A stretch of 64,000 bases of DNA from Dyadobacter sandarakinus. GTDB taxonomy: Bacteria > Bacteroidota > Bacteroidia > Cytophagales > Spirosomataceae. The notes beneath the pieces were generated by a model. That model was given only the letters and a program-made list of their open reading frames with translations, ran no database searches and was not told the DNA's origin. Position 1 is the first letter of the stretch, and every line of letters begins with the position of its first letter. Made by a program: the position numbers and the translations under genes. The DNA lies in assembly GCF_016894445.1 (NCBI RefSeq), contig NZ_CP056775.1, forward strand, positions 5,947,001 to 6,011,000. Direction: 5' to 3'. Below are positions 47,759 to 57,065 of the stretch, piece after piece.

Positions 47759-48259
47759 ATGGCAGGAAAACGAGGTAAAAGATTCAACTTCAAAAAATTC
47801 CTTATCCCACTACTTAAATGGATCAGTGCACTTGTCCCGGTTGCCGGCTTCATTTATGTCCTATATTATTACAAGCAATTTGATTTCTTGCTGAAAGAGA
47901 AACCCGTGGTGGTCACGCGTACCGAGGAGATCGGCTCTTCGGACTCTCTGCTGCTGGTTACATCCGGCAAGGAGCGCCTGCTTCGTGAAATCAGGATCAT
48001 GGAGAATGAGTGGCATACCGTGGGTGGAATCGCTATCCACAGCCTTACTCTGGAGAATTCAACAAACCTGACGATCAAGGAAACCGAAATCGAGTTCAAA
48101 TACCTGTCCAATACACAGTCGGTAGTTACTTCCAAAATCGTCACGATCAGGACGCCGCTTCCTCCCAAAAAGTCAACCAAAATTTCAGGTATCAGCGTGG
48201 GGTATGTCAACAATGTAGTGGTAGGCTGCGATGTGAAAGTGGTAAATGCCACGTTGTAA
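47759..48259 (+). CDS. Hypothetical protein with one N-terminal membrane anchor
   Basis: 166 residues: a basic start (GKRGKRFNFKKF), one membrane span at about 15-38 (LLKWISALVPVAGFIYVLYYY), and a periplasmic beta-rich domain (IHSLTLENSTNLTIKETEIEFKYLS and VTSKIVTIRTPLPPKKSTKISGISVGYV) that looks like an immunoglobulin/FxLYD-type fold. A TATATTTG -7 element lies at 47657-47664. Function is not recognised. Confidence 0.65.
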   Translation: MAGKRGKRFNFKKFLIPLLKWISALVPVAGFIYVLYYYKQFDFLLKEKPVVVTRTEEIGSSDSLLLVTSGKERLLREIRIMENEWHTVGGIAIHSLTLENSTNLTIKETEIEFKYLSNTQSVVTSKIVTIRTPLPPKKSTKISGISVGYVNNVVVGCDVKVVNATL

Positions 48260-48445
48260 GGTACTTAGGTAAAGTATTGCCCATAATCCACAGTTCAGGA
48301 ACACATACTTCCACAATTTCCCGGGTATGCTCATGCTTTTTAAGGGCTTAAAGTGACTTTTCCGCACGGTTGCATGATCCGGTAGGGTCGGGTGGAATGA
48401 TTATTTATCGGTCAGGGTATATTGATAAACCTGACTGTTTAAATC

Positions 48446-48640
48446 ATGACACAACTAGTTCAGAACTTCTATGTGATCGCGCCATACATCTTTATGCTGG
48501 TGCTGGTAAGTGCGGCTGTCTGGGGTCTCTGGCTGGTTGCCCAGCTCCGGCGGGATCCGGACAAGAGCCGGATGTCGGTTTCTGATCGCCTCTTTTTGAA
48601 ACGAAATGCAGCCCGCATGCGGAACATGCAGTTGCACTGA
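48446..48640 (+). CDS. Small membrane protein
   Basis: 64 residues. One hydrophobic segment at residues about 8-33 (VIAPYIFMLVLVSAAVWGLWLVAQL) is followed by a basic tail with RRDPDKSRMSVSDRLFLKRNAARM. A terminator follows at 48680-48712, supporting a real gene. No family is recognised. Confidence 0.55.
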   Translation: MTQLVQNFYVIAPYIFMLVLVSAAVWGLWLVAQLRRDPDKSRMSVSDRLFLKRNAARMRNMQLH

Positions 48641-48679
48641 TGTTTGAATAGTATAATTCCAGTCTGACAAGGACTGGGG

Positions 48680-48712
48680 AACCGGATTGCGATGAGCAAC
48701 TCCGGTTTTTCT
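48680..48712 (+). terminator. Rho-independent terminator after the small membrane protein gene
   Basis: AACCGGA (48680-48686) pairs with TCCGGTT (48701-48707), then TTT. A second hairpin ACATCCC/GGGATGT (48735-48741 with 48757-48763), preceded by an A-tract, could terminate leftward transcripts. Confidence 0.7.
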
Positions 48713-48763
48713 TTTTCAGGGGTATAAATAAAAAACATCCCGGATACAAAGCATCTGGGATGT

Positions 48764-49400
48764 CCGATTTTACTCAACGTTATTGAGAACCATTTCACTG
48801 ATTCTCAACACAAATTTAATCATTTCTTGATTTAAAACATTGCGTTTTATCTAAGAAATAATATTTTTTAGGGGCTTTTTAATTCATTTTTAAACATGCC
48901 AATAGTCTTTTAAACAAATCAAAGAGTACTACAATATTGCGATAGGTAATGCTCTGGCATCTGTGGTACTCTTACCCGAACACAGCTACTATTTTCTACC
49001 TGCACATCACCTTCTCGCTGGTGGCTCTTTGCTTTTTCCAGTCCCGAGGAATTTTACCATACCCCTTTCCTGGTGCACTGGTGATTGTTTTCTCCTTCTT
49101 TTTCAGAAAAGTTTCAGCATGTCCGGCACACTGAACCATTGTCAAAAAGCGGGTACTTTGATTACTCCAAAGGTGCGGTTTTCAAAAATGCAGTTCCTTA
49201 AAACGTAAAATGTAATCGTTAAGTATATTCAAAAAAATGCATGTTAAATTAACATGCATTTCGGTTAATATCATTGCTTTTTATTTCAGGAAATAAATGG
49301 AATAAAAGCCGGATTAATAATTTGTGATCTGCATATTTACAGAAGTTTTAAGGCTTTAATTCTTTTTATTATCAACACTATACTCAACAATTTGTAACCT
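48764..49400. promoter_or_regulatory. AT-rich intergenic region with a 27-bp palindrome
   Basis: About 640 bases without a supported gene. AAATGCATGTTAA (49235-49247), one A, and TTAACATGCATTT (49249-49261) form a perfect 13-bp-armed palindrome. A 7-bp dyad TTGAGAA/TTCTCAA lies at 48783-48808. The open frames here (for example near 48949) have no convincing composition or start signal. Confidence 0.5.
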
Positions 49401-49637
49401 ATGGATAACAAAGACGACGCTCGCAAAAATCCCGGTATTCCCGAAGGTAAAGCGGATCCCCGACCATTGGAAGAGCGGTTACAAGATTATGTAAATGAAA
49501 AAGAAACCGATGAAAATTTAGAAAAGCTCGGGAAGGCGCTGGCAGCTGAGTGGACGGAGCAGTCTACGGAAGATGCACCAACTGACTTGTCTTTTTCTAA
49601 GTTGGACCCAAAGTCCAGAAAGTCCCGGCGTCAGTAA
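49401..49637 (+). CDS. Small highly charged hypothetical protein
   Basis: 78 residues, rich in Glu, Asp and Lys, without hydrophobic segments (MDNKDDARKNPGIPEGKADP, ending [11 protein letters not shown]). It is probably disordered and cytoplasmic. The 3' end overlaps the converging rarA by 7 bp. No family is recognised. Confidence 0.55.
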   Translation: MDNKDDARKNPGIPEGKADPRPLEERLQDYVNEKETDENLEKLGKALAAEWTEQSTEDAPTDLSFSKLDPKSRKSRRQ

Positions 49638-50902
49638 TTATACCAGTCGCCCCACCAGTGTTGCAGCTTCTTTTTCAACTCTTCCTCCCGGGCATTGTGG
49701 CCCGGTTCAAAAAACTTTGTTCCCTTGATTTCGTCCGGCAAAAAGTTTTGCTTCGCAAAATTTCCGTCAAAGTCGTGCGCGTACTTGTAATCCTTTCCGT
49801 ACCCGATTTCCTTCATGAGCTTGCTGGGAGCATTGCGTAAATGCAGCGGTACCGGCAGATGAGCCGTACGCTGGGCAGCTTCCATCGCCTCACCGATAGC
49901 CAGGTAACTCGCATTGCTCTTGGGGGACGTTGCCAGGTAAATAGCCACCTGTGAAAGAATGATCCGGCACTCGGGATAGCCGATCACATTGACAGCCTGC
50001 ATGCATGCATTGGCCATAATCACGGCAGTCGGGTTTGCATTCCCGATGTCTTCGGACGCCATAATGAGCATACGCCGGGCAATAAACGCAGGATCTTCCC
50101 CGGCCACAATCATACGCGCCATCCAGTATACGGCTCCATTGGGGTCACTGCCCCGCAGCGACTTGATAAATGCAGAGATGATATCGTAATGCTGCTCACC
50201 CGACTTATCGTACCGCGCTATATTTTGCTGCGCAACCTGTGTCACCCACTCGTCTGTAATTTCAATCTCGGAAGCTTCACCCTTTCCGAGCACGATCAGT
50301 TCGAGCAGGTTGAGGAGCTTGCGGCCATCCCCACCCGACAGCCGGAACAATGCATCATAGGATTTGAAGTCAATTTTTTTCTCCTTCAACCAATTGTCTT
50401 TTTTCAAGGCGCGGTCCACAAGCTCCCGCAGGTCTTTTTCTCCGAAAGCTTCCAGGATATACACCTGGCATCGTGAGAGCAAGGCGGAGTTTACTTCAAA
50501 GGAGGGATTCTCGGTGGTGGCGCCGATCAGGGTTACCTGGCCTTTTTCTACTGCGCCCAGCAGGGCATCCTGCTGGCTTTTATTGTACCGGTGAATTTCA
50601 TCAATAAACAGGATCGCCGGAAAGAGCCCGGTAGGCCGCGAAAGCACTTCCCGTAAGTCCTTCACACCCGAACTGATGGCACTCAGATTATAGAACTGCC
50701 TTTTGGTGGTTTCGGCGATGAGCAGGGCGAGGGTGGTTTTACCCACTCCCGGCGGTCCCCAGAAAATCATGGAAGGGATCGTATTCTGCATAATAGCCCG
50801 GCGCAGCGGACCATTGGGGCCCAGCAGTTTCTCCTGCCCTACAAAGTCGTCCAGTGTACGGGGTCTCAGGCGTTCGGCCAGTGGAGCAGTTGCAATGTTC
50901 AT
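49631..50902 (-). CDS. rarA: Replication-associated recombination protein A (MgsA/RarA AAA+ ATPase)
   Basis: 423 residues from the ATG at 50902 ([26 protein letters not shown]). Walker A is [15 protein letters not shown], Walker [13 protein letters not shown], sensor 1 [13 protein letters not shown], and the C-terminal tetramerisation region includes [29 protein letters not shown] text ([13 protein letters not shown]). RarA acts at stalled replication forks and with the clamp-loader-like machinery. An upstream in-frame extension to 50962 crosses the terminator hairpin at 50937-50968 and is not used. Confidence 0.95.
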   Translation of the reverse strand: MNIATAPLAERLRPRTLDDFVGQEKLLGPNGPLRRAIMQNTIPSMIFWGPPGVGKTTLALLIAETTKRQFYNLSAISSGVKDLREVLSRPTGLFPAILFIDEIHRYNKSQQDALLGAVEKGQVTLIGATTENPSFEVNSALLSRCQVYILEAFGEKDLRELVDRALKKDNWLKEKKIDFKSYDALFRLSGGDGRKLLNLLELIVLGKGEASEIEITDEWVTQVAQQNIARYDKSGEQHYDIISAFIKSLRGSDPNGAVYWMARMIVAGEDPAFIARRMLIMASEDIGNANPTAVIMANACMQAVNVIGYPECRIILSQVAIYLATSPKSNASYLAIGEAMEAAQRTAHLPVPLHLRNAPSKLMKEIGYGKDYKYAHDFDGNFAKQNFLPDEIKGTKFFEPGHNAREEELKKKLQHWWGDWYNY

Positions 50903-50936
50903 GCGGGTAAATTTAATTTCGGGTGCATTACATAAC

Positions 50937-50968
50937 AAAAAAAGCGTGGCATAGTTCGCCACGCTTTT
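50937..50968 (-). terminator. Terminator of the ECF sigma factor gene
   Basis: AAAAGCGTGGC (50940-50950) pairs with GCCACGCTTTT (50958-50968), loop of 7. Read on the minus strand the stem is followed by seven U residues, so it ends the sigma factor transcript before rarA. Confidence 0.9.
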
Positions 50969-50989
50969 GAATGTATTCTTGTAAAATAC

Positions 50990-51571
50990 CTAGAATGTAA
51001 GTCTTTCCAGGGTCATTTGTTTTTTCAGATTCCCCAATGCTCCGAACACAAGGTTATACACAGACTGGATGTTGATCTTCATCAGGTCGGCGATCTCATG
51101 ATTGTTCAGGTTCATGTAAAACTTTAGGAAAATCGCTTCCCGCTGGCGGCGTGGCAGACCGTTGATTGCTACGTTCAGGTGCTGGTTGGTCGATTCAAAT
51201 TCTTCATCGGCGATCAGCTGATTTTCATGCGACGGCGTGTTGATATGCCAGTACTCTACCGGGATATCTTCATTGCTCGTATGCTTTTGCTGAGCGTTCA
51301 GGTGGCGGACCAGTTTTCTTTTGATCGACGCCATAAGATAAAACCGAACGGAAGTGGTGTCACCCAGCGTCATTCGGTTTCTCCAGAGTTCCACGAAAAG
51401 GTCGTGAATGCAGTCTTTAATTAAAGGTTTGTCAATGGTAAACTGAGAGCAATACTGGTAAAGAATGTGAACGTAAGAGCGGTACAGGCATGCATAAGCA
51501 TTTTCATCGCCTTTTCTGAACTGGTCCCAGAAGCAGAGTTCTTCTTCTTGCTTGTAGCGTAGGTGAGCCAT
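50990..51571 (-). CDS. RNA polymerase ECF-type sigma factor
   Basis: 193 residues. Region 2 is seen as AYACLYRSYVHILYQYCSQF and CIHDLFVELWRNR. Region 4 is LPRRQREAIFLKFYMNLNNHEIADLMKINIQSVYNLVFGAL, including the HTH. No anti-sigma (FecR) or SusCD genes follow, so it is an orphan. The upstream part (51630-51660) has a near -7 element read on the minus strand (TATATTTA). Confidence 0.9.
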   Translation of the reverse strand: MAHLRYKQEEELCFWDQFRKGDENAYACLYRSYVHILYQYCSQFTIDKPLIKDCIHDLFVELWRNRMTLGDTTSVRFYLMASIKRKLVRHLNAQQKHTSNEDIPVEYWHINTPSHENQLIADEEFESTNQHLNVAINGLPRRQREAIFLKFYMNLNNHEIADLMKINIQSVYNLVFGALGNLKKQMTLERLTF

Positions 51572-51724
51572 TGTTTGTTTAGGAATTGATTAAGGTTAGG
51601 AATTTGAATAAGGGTCATTGTTACACTTGTAAATATATTTATAAAAAAACGTATTAAAAAAATATTTTCAGGATAAAATGATATTAGAAAAGTTCAGTGT
51701 CCAATTCTCCTGAAAATTTGTAAC

Positions 51725-53362
51725 CTATTCGACACTTACGGGTATATGCCGGAAAGTTTTTACATCAAAAAGCCCTTTATCACTCAATTTCAAAGCCGGA
51801 ATCACCAGTAATGCCATGAACGATAGCGTCATATACGGCGATTGCAGTGTGGCCCCGAGTACCTCTTTTGCAAACAAATCAATAGCAGTATAACATTGTG
51901 CAACCTCATAGCCGTCCACATCGCTCATCAGCCCTGCAATGGGCAGGGGCAGCAGCTGGGTCTCTCCGTTGCCTGCTGCCGAAACGCCTCCCTTCGCTTC
52001 AATGATCAGGTTAATGGCTGCGGTCATACTTTCATCATCACAGCCCACACAGATGATATTGTGTGAATCATGGGCGACGGAGGAAGCAATTGCTCCTTTT
52101 TTAAGTCCGAAATTCTTGATAAATCCAACCGCTGGTTCTGCTGAAAAGTAGCGGTTTACGACTGCCACTTTCAGTACGTCCGCGTCTGGATCTGCTACAA
52201 TCAGCCCGTCTTTGGTTTTAGACATGTACGTCAGTTCGTTAGTCACCAGCTGACCTTCCAGCGCTTCGATAACTCGTATTTTCACATTTTCAGCGTCTTC
52301 CGGAAGCTTGCAGGCAAGCTGCTCCGCAGTTACCGGCTCACAATCAAACCGGTTGACATGATCACTCCGCAAGTCGGGCAGGAGTGTGGCGCCCTGGTCG
52401 GCTACCAGTTCGCCGCTCAGGTAGGTTTGCAGGATATTGAAGTCCTGAGGATTGTCAATCACAATAAAATCGGCCGGGTCATTGACACAAAGCAGTCCTA
52501 CCGGCAGGCTGTAATGCAGCACCGGGTTCACGCACGCAGCCCTGAGCACATCCCACAGGGAGCACCCATGTGCCAGTGCCCGCTTCACGAGCAGGTTGAT
52601 ATGTCCTTCCACCAGGTTGTCGGGATGCTTGTCGTCCGAGCAAAACATAATTTCGTCCGGAAACTGGGACAGCAGCGGAATTAGGGCATCGAAGTTGCGG
52701 GCAGCACTTCCCTCGCGGATCAGGATTTTAACGCCCAGTTCTACTTTTTCAAAACCCTCTTCATAGGTAAAGCATTCGTGATCGGTACTGATGCCGTGAG
52801 AGGCATATTGCCGCGCAGCATCCCCCATCAATCCCGGCGCGTGACCGTCAATGACCTTATTATTTTGTTTGGCAAACTCAATTTTAGCCATCAGGTCAGG
52901 TTCACCCTGCAGTACGCCCGGAAAGTTCATGACCTCGGCCAGGTAGCCGATATCATCGCTTGCGAGCAGCTCGCCCACTTCTTCCGGTCCGATTACCGCT
53001 CCGGCAGTTTCGAAAGTAGTGGCAGGTACGCAGGAGGGTGCCCCGAAGCAGAATTTGAACGGTACCCTCTTACCATCTTCCACCATATACTTCACGCCTT
53101 CCACACCCAGTACATTGGCAATTTCGTGCGGATCGGATACGGTAGCCACCGTGCCGTGTACAACCGCCAGCCGGGCAAACTGTGCAGGCGTGAGCATGGC
53201 ACTTTCAATGTGCACATGCGCATCGACAAATCCGGGAAGAATGTACTGAAGCTCGGTGTTTTCAGGGCCGTGAACTTCAACATGGTCGATCTTTCCGTTT
53301 GTCCAGGTGAGGGTGGCTTCGTGGATTTGTCTGGCAAAAAGGTCGATGATATTGGCTCTCAT
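51725..53362 (-). CDS. ade: Adenine deaminase
   Basis: 545 residues: metal site LPGFVDAHVHIESAMLTP, then HGTVATVSDPHEIANVLGVEG, IDGHAPGLMGDAARQYASHG, ISTDHECFTYEEG and the C-terminal domain with SSVAHDSHNIICVGCDDESM, all typical of Ade (YicP type). It converts adenine to hypoxanthine and ammonia in the cytoplasm. It lies 27 bp after the AraC gene on the same strand, so the two may share a transcript. Confidence 0.95.
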   Translation of the reverse strand: MRANIIDLFARQIHEATLTWTNGKIDHVEVHGPENTELQYILPGFVDAHVHIESAMLTPAQFARLAVVHGTVATVSDPHEIANVLGVEGVKYMVEDGKRVPFKFCFGAPSCVPATTFETAGAVIGPEEVGELLASDDIGYLAEVMNFPGVLQGEPDLMAKIEFAKQNNKVIDGHAPGLMGDAARQYASHGISTDHECFTYEEGFEKVELGVKILIREGSAARNFDALIPLLSQFPDEIMFCSDDKHPDNLVEGHINLLVKRALAHGCSLWDVLRAACVNPVLHYSLPVGLLCVNDPADFIVIDNPQDFNILQTYLSGELVADQGATLLPDLRSDHVNRFDCEPVTAEQLACKLPEDAENVKIRVIEALEGQLVTNELTYMSKTKDGLIVADPDADVLKVAVVNRYFSAEPAVGFIKNFGLKKGAIASSVAHDSHNIICVGCDDESMTAAINLIIEAKGGVSAAGNGETQLLPLPIAGLMSDVDGYEVAQCYTAIDLFAKEVLGATLQSPYMTLSFMALLVIPALKLSDKGLFDVKTFRHIPVSVE

Positions 53363-53389
53363 ACGCTTGAAAACGGTTTTCTGTACTAC

Positions 53390-54265
53390 TTAAAGCGGCA
53401 TATTACGAAATTGTTTTTGATATTGCAGGGGGCTCTGTCCTGTATGCTGCTTAAAATATTTGTTGAAATTCGCGAAATTGTTAAATCCGCTTTCGTAGCA
53501 AATCTGCCCCACCGGCATCCTCGATTCGGCCAGCAGCCTGCATGCATGACCTACCCGGAGTTCCAGTAAAAATTGTGAGTAGGTCTTTCGGCTGCGGCTT
53601 TTGAAGTACCTGCAAAAGGAATGCGGGCTGATGTTCGCCACTTCCGAAATTTCTTCAATGGAAATTTTCTTTTGAAAATTATGAATGGAGTACTGGTAAA
53701 TCTGATTGATGCGGTCGGTGTCAAACTGGTCGTACTCCTGCTGGTAATCAGTATTTGAAAGTTGCTGTACTTCCATGCACTGAGCAAGCGCTTCCAGTGT
53801 GGTCAGCAATGAGATCATTGCATTACCACTTTGCTGGTCGAGGAGGCTTTGCAGGAGGGCCTTCACATTGTCCGTATCTTTTCCTGCTATTTTCAATCCC
53901 CAGCGGGCCTTGTACAGCAGGTCACTGATCGCCTTGTTTTCAGGCAGGTTCAGGAATGTTTTACCAAAAATATCCTCCGAAAAATGCACCACGGTCGCCT
54001 GTGCATACAGGTTGCTGCCACTCTGGAAGTACTTTTCATCGCAGCGCCAGTAATGCGGCAGGTTGGGTCCGATGAGCAGCAGGTCGCCGCTCTGAAAACC
54101 CCGGATATCGTCCCCGACGAACTGCGTGCCCGATCCCTGCTCAATATGGATTAGTTCGAGCTCAGGGTGATAGTGCCAGCGGTTATAGAAGTACAGCGCC
54201 ACATCCCGGCGGATGCTGAAAGATTTTTGCAAACCTTTGGGTACCCTGAGCAGCTGCGGTTTCAT
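53390..54265 (-). CDS. AraC family regulator with cupin sensor domain
   Basis: 291 residues: an N-terminal cupin (YNRWHYHPELELIHIEQGSGTQFVG, GDLLLIGPNLPHYWR) and two C-terminal HTHs (ISIEEISEVANISPHSFCRYFKSRSRKTYSQFLLELRVG, PVGQICYESGFNNFANFNKYFKQHTGQSPLQY). It is divergent from the fucose-type operon at 54412, with only 146 bp between, so it is the likely activator of that operon by a sugar or sugar acid. Confidence 0.9.
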   Translation of the reverse strand: MKPQLLRVPKGLQKSFSIRRDVALYFYNRWHYHPELELIHIEQGSGTQFVGDDIRGFQSGDLLLIGPNLPHYWRCDEKYFQSGSNLYAQATVVHFSEDIFGKTFLNLPENKAISDLLYKARWGLKIAGKDTDNVKALLQSLLDQQSGNAMISLLTTLEALAQCMEVQQLSNTDYQQEYDQFDTDRINQIYQYSIHNFQKKISIEEISEVANISPHSFCRYFKSRSRKTYSQFLLELRVGHACRLLAESRMPVGQICYESGFNNFANFNKYFKQHTGQSPLQYQKQFRNMPL

Positions 54266-54411
54266 AAATTATGGTTCAATTTACCTCTGATATAGAGGAT
54301 GTATGCCAAAATAGTTGAAAAACTTGCCATTATTCAAAAGTATTGCGTTTAAATATTTATGTTCATTTGTTGATCAATTCCAATCCCGCATTTATGCGGT
54401 ACATTCATACT
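54266..54411. promoter_or_regulatory. Divergent promoter region of the AraC gene and the catabolic operon
   Basis: 146 bases. CCTCTgatatAGAGG near 54280-54294 is a short dyad. A perfect TAnnTTTG was not found on either strand; CATTTG at about 54364 is the nearest, so activation by AraC may compensate for a poor promoter. Confidence 0.3.
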
Positions 54412-56064
54412 ATGGCGTCTCAAATCTTAAAAATCCATCCTTCCGACAATGTGATCGTTGCGCTCCGTGACCTTGCTCCCGGTTCCGCCGTGCAATGGGA
54501 AGGGCAGCCGTATACGCTGCAATACGGCGTTTCGGCCAAGCACAAGTTTGTTACTGAGGACATTGCGCCCGGCGGCGCAGTGATCATGTACGGCGTACTC
54601 GTAGGCCGCGCCACGCAGCTGATCAAAAAGGGTGAGCCAATAACAACTTTCAATCTCAAACACGACGCGCACGATTACAGTACTTCGAGGCGCCAGCCCT
54701 ATTCGTATGTGCAGCCTAACGTAAGTAAATGGCAGCACCGTACATTCAAAGGTTACCACCGCGAAGACGGCCGCGTAGGGACCTATAATTACTGGCTGGT
54801 CGTTCCGCTTGTTTTCTGTGAAAACCGGAATGTACTGATCATGAAAGATGCCTTTGAGCGGGAGCTCGGCTATGCCCAGACAGACATTTACCGGGAGCAC
54901 GTGCGTGACTTTCTGCATTTATATAAGTCCGGTGACCTGCGTACCCTGAAAAGTATGGAGGCATTTACCGAAAGACCACCCGTACGCAAGACAGTTGAGC
55001 GTCCTTTTGCGCATGTGGATGGTGTTAAATTCCTGACTCATGAAGGCGGCTGCGGAGGTACCCGGCTGGATGCCAATACACTGTGCTCACTTTTTGCTTC
55101 CTATGCGGTACATCCCAATGTGGCAGGCATCACCGTATTGAGTCTCGGCTGCCAGAACTCCGAGCTGAAAACACTGGAAGATGAAATCCGTAAACGTGAT
55201 GCGCATTTTAATAAGCCTTTTTATGCATTTGAACACCAGAAAGGCACCGAGTACTCGCTGATGTCAGGTGCCATCAAGGAAACTTTCCTGGGCCTGACCA
55301 AGATCAATGAGTTCGAAAGGTCGGATGCGCCTTTGTCCAAATTGTCCGTAGGATTAAAATGCGGCGGCTCGGATGGTTTTTCGGGTATTTCGGCCAACCC
55401 TGTGCTCGGGCATTTGTCCGATATCGTCGTAGGACTGGGTGGACAGACCCTTCTGGCTGAGTTTCCTGAACTGAACGGGGTAGAGCAGGAGTTGCTCAAC
55501 CGCTGTGTGACGGAAGAAAAAGCTGCAAAGTTTGAAAAGCTGATGCGTGATTATGCTGGCAAAGCCGAGGCCGTGGGTTCTGCATTTGCATTCAACCCGT
55601 CGCCGGGAAATATCAAGGATGGTTTGATCACGGATGCGATCAAATCTGCGGGTGCTGCCAAAAAAGGCGGGAACGCGTACATCTCCGATGTGCTGAACTA
55701 TACCGAAAGAGCTTCCGAGTCGGGCCTGCACCTGGTTTGTACGCCGGGTAATGATGTAGAAGCTACCACCGGGCAAACCGCCGCAGGTGCCAATATCATC
55801 CTTTTTACTACCGGCCTGGGAACGCCTACCGGCAACCCGATCTGCCCGGTAGCCAAAGTAGCAACGAATTCAACCCTTGCTGCCCGCATGCCCGACGTGA
55901 TCGATTTTGATTGCGGACCTGTGGTGGATGGTACGCAGACCCTGGAACAAAACGCTGATAATCTGCTGGAATACGTTATTAAAGTGGCCAGTGGAGAGCT
56001 GACCAAAGCGCAGCAGCTCGGGCAGGATGATTTTATCCCGTGGAAACGCGGTGTGTCTTTGTAA
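54412..56064 (+). CDS. UxaA-family sugar-acid dehydratase, candidate L-fuconate dehydratase
   Basis: 550 residues from the ATG at 54412 (MASQILKIHPSDNVIVALRD); a longer frame upstream reads into the promoter. The N-terminal SAF domain (to about residue 95) is followed by the UxaA C-terminal domain: EGGCGGTRLDANTLCSLFASYAVHPN, LKCGGSDGFSGISANPVLG, and CPVAKVATNSTLAARMPDVIDFDCG with probable Fe-binding Cys/His. Altronate dehydratase is the classical member. In Campylobacter jejuni a UxaA-type protein serves the L-fucose pathway, so with the fuconolactonase and mutarotase here it is probably L-fuconate (or L-rhamnonate) dehydratase. It is the first gene of the operon. Confidence 0.85.
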   Translation: MASQILKIHPSDNVIVALRDLAPGSAVQWEGQPYTLQYGVSAKHKFVTEDIAPGGAVIMYGVLVGRATQLIKKGEPITTFNLKHDAHDYSTSRRQPYSYVQPNVSKWQHRTFKGYHREDGRVGTYNYWLVVPLVFCENRNVLIMKDAFERELGYAQTDIYREHVRDFLHLYKSGDLRTLKSMEAFTERPPVRKTVERPFAHVDGVKFLTHEGGCGGTRLDANTLCSLFASYAVHPNVAGITVLSLGCQNSELKTLEDEIRKRDAHFNKPFYAFEHQKGTEYSLMSGAIKETFLGLTKINEFERSDAPLSKLSVGLKCGGSDGFSGISANPVLGHLSDIVVGLGGQTLLAEFPELNGVEQELLNRCVTEEKAAKFEKLMRDYAGKAEAVGSAFAFNPSPGNIKDGLITDAIKSAGAAKKGGNAYISDVLNYTERASESGLHLVCTPGNDVEATTGQTAAGANIILFTTGLGTPTGNPICPVAKVATNSTLAARMPDVIDFDCGPVVDGTQTLEQNADNLLEYVIKVASGELTKAQQLGQDDFIPWKRGVSL

Positions 56065-56115
56065 GAGTAAAGAGCAAAGACCAGCAACTTTTCTCGTCAA
56101 TATAACTGGTAAAGC

Positions 56116-56889
56116 ATGTTTGATTTAAGTGGTAAAACGGCGCTCGTAACGGGCGGAGCAAGTGGGATTGGCCTGGCTATTTCCCAAACTTTCGCCAAAC
56201 AGGGCGCATTCGTACATATTCTGGAACTCAATATTGATCTGGCTCGGCAGGTAGCCGATGGTATTGTGGCCGATGGCGGCCAGGCCGAAGCCCACGCTGT
56301 GGATATTTCCAAGCAGGCCGACGTGATCAACGTGGTCAATGCGATTGCGACTGCGGGGCCCATCCATATCCTGGTCAACAATGCAGGGATTGCGCATGTG
56401 GGTAAAGCAGACACTACCAGCGAGATCGATTTTGACCGCATTATGAGTGTGAATGTAAAAGGGGTTTATAACTGTCTGCTCGCAACGATCCCGCATCTGA
56501 AAAGCAATGGGGGAGGGGTGATCCTGAACATGGCCTCTATTGCAGCTACAGTAGGTATCCCGGACCGGTTCGCCTATTCTACGGCCAAGGGGGCTGTTTA
56601 TTCCATGACCTTATCAGTAGCCAGGGATTACCTGGCAGACAATATCCGCTGCAACAGCATTTCCCCGGCGCGGGTACATACGCCGTTTGTAGATGGGTTT
56701 ATTGCAAAGAATTACCCGGGTAAGGAAGCCGAAATGTTTGAAAAATTATCAAAAACCCAGCCCATTGGCAGAATGGCAAAGCCCGAAGAGATCGGTGCTA
56801 TGGCCCTCTACCTTTGTTCGGACGAAGCAGGCTTTATTACCGGCTGCGACTATCTGATTGACGGCGGGTTTGAGAAGTTGAATAATTGA
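56116..56889 (+). CDS. SDR-family dehydrogenase of the L-fucose/deoxysugar pathway
   Basis: 257 residues: classical SDR with TGGASGIGLA (residues about 12-21), NNAG, catalytic Ser in MASIAATVG, YSTAK and C-terminal ITGCDYLIDGGF. It is most like 2-keto-3-deoxy-L-fuconate 4-dehydrogenase or L-fucose dehydrogenase. Only one dehydrogenase is present in the operon, although the pathway with FAH hydrolase needs two oxidations. Substrate is therefore undecided. It follows the dehydratase by 51 bp. Confidence 0.85.
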   Translation: MFDLSGKTALVTGGASGIGLAISQTFAKQGAFVHILELNIDLARQVADGIVADGGQAEAHAVDISKQADVINVVNAIATAGPIHILVNNAGIAHVGKADTTSEIDFDRIMSVNVKGVYNCLLATIPHLKSNGGGVILNMASIAATVGIPDRFAYSTAKGAVYSMTLSVARDYLADNIRCNSISPARVHTPFVDGFIAKNYPGKEAEMFEKLSKTQPIGRMAKPEEIGAMALYLCSDEAGFITGCDYLIDGGFEKLNN

Positions 56890-56891
56890 TG

Positions 56892-56971
56892 GGCTGTCGG
56901 CTATCGGCGATCGGCTATCAGCCTTAGTTTGATATTTACAAATAGCCGAAAGCTGACTGCCGACCGCCGAA
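56892..56971. repeat. Inverted array of CGGCTAT words after the SDR gene
   Basis: 56892-56923 holds degenerate copies of TCGGCTAT (exact at 56897-56904 and 56911-56918), and 56942-56971 holds their reverse complements (ATAGCCGA at 56942-56949, then TGCCGACCGCCGA). Both arrays flank an AT-rich spacer, so the transcript could fold into a long hairpin directly behind the stop codon. Confidence 0.6.
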
Positions 56972-57065
56972 ATAAACCCAGCTTACAGCAGTACTTTCCC
57001 TTTTATTATAAAATCTTATATCCCAAAAAGGCCGGAAGCTACGTGCTGAAAGCCGAGACCAGCTT

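Noticed and set aside
48949-49208. Two overlapping plus-strand ORFs (61 and 81 codons)
   Set aside because: They share DNA in different frames, lack a ribosome site and family likeness, and the region is AT-rich; treated as non-coding.
50903-50962. Longer rarA start at 50962
   Set aside because: It would read through the hairpin that ends the sigma factor transcript, and the extra residues do not look like the family N-terminus.
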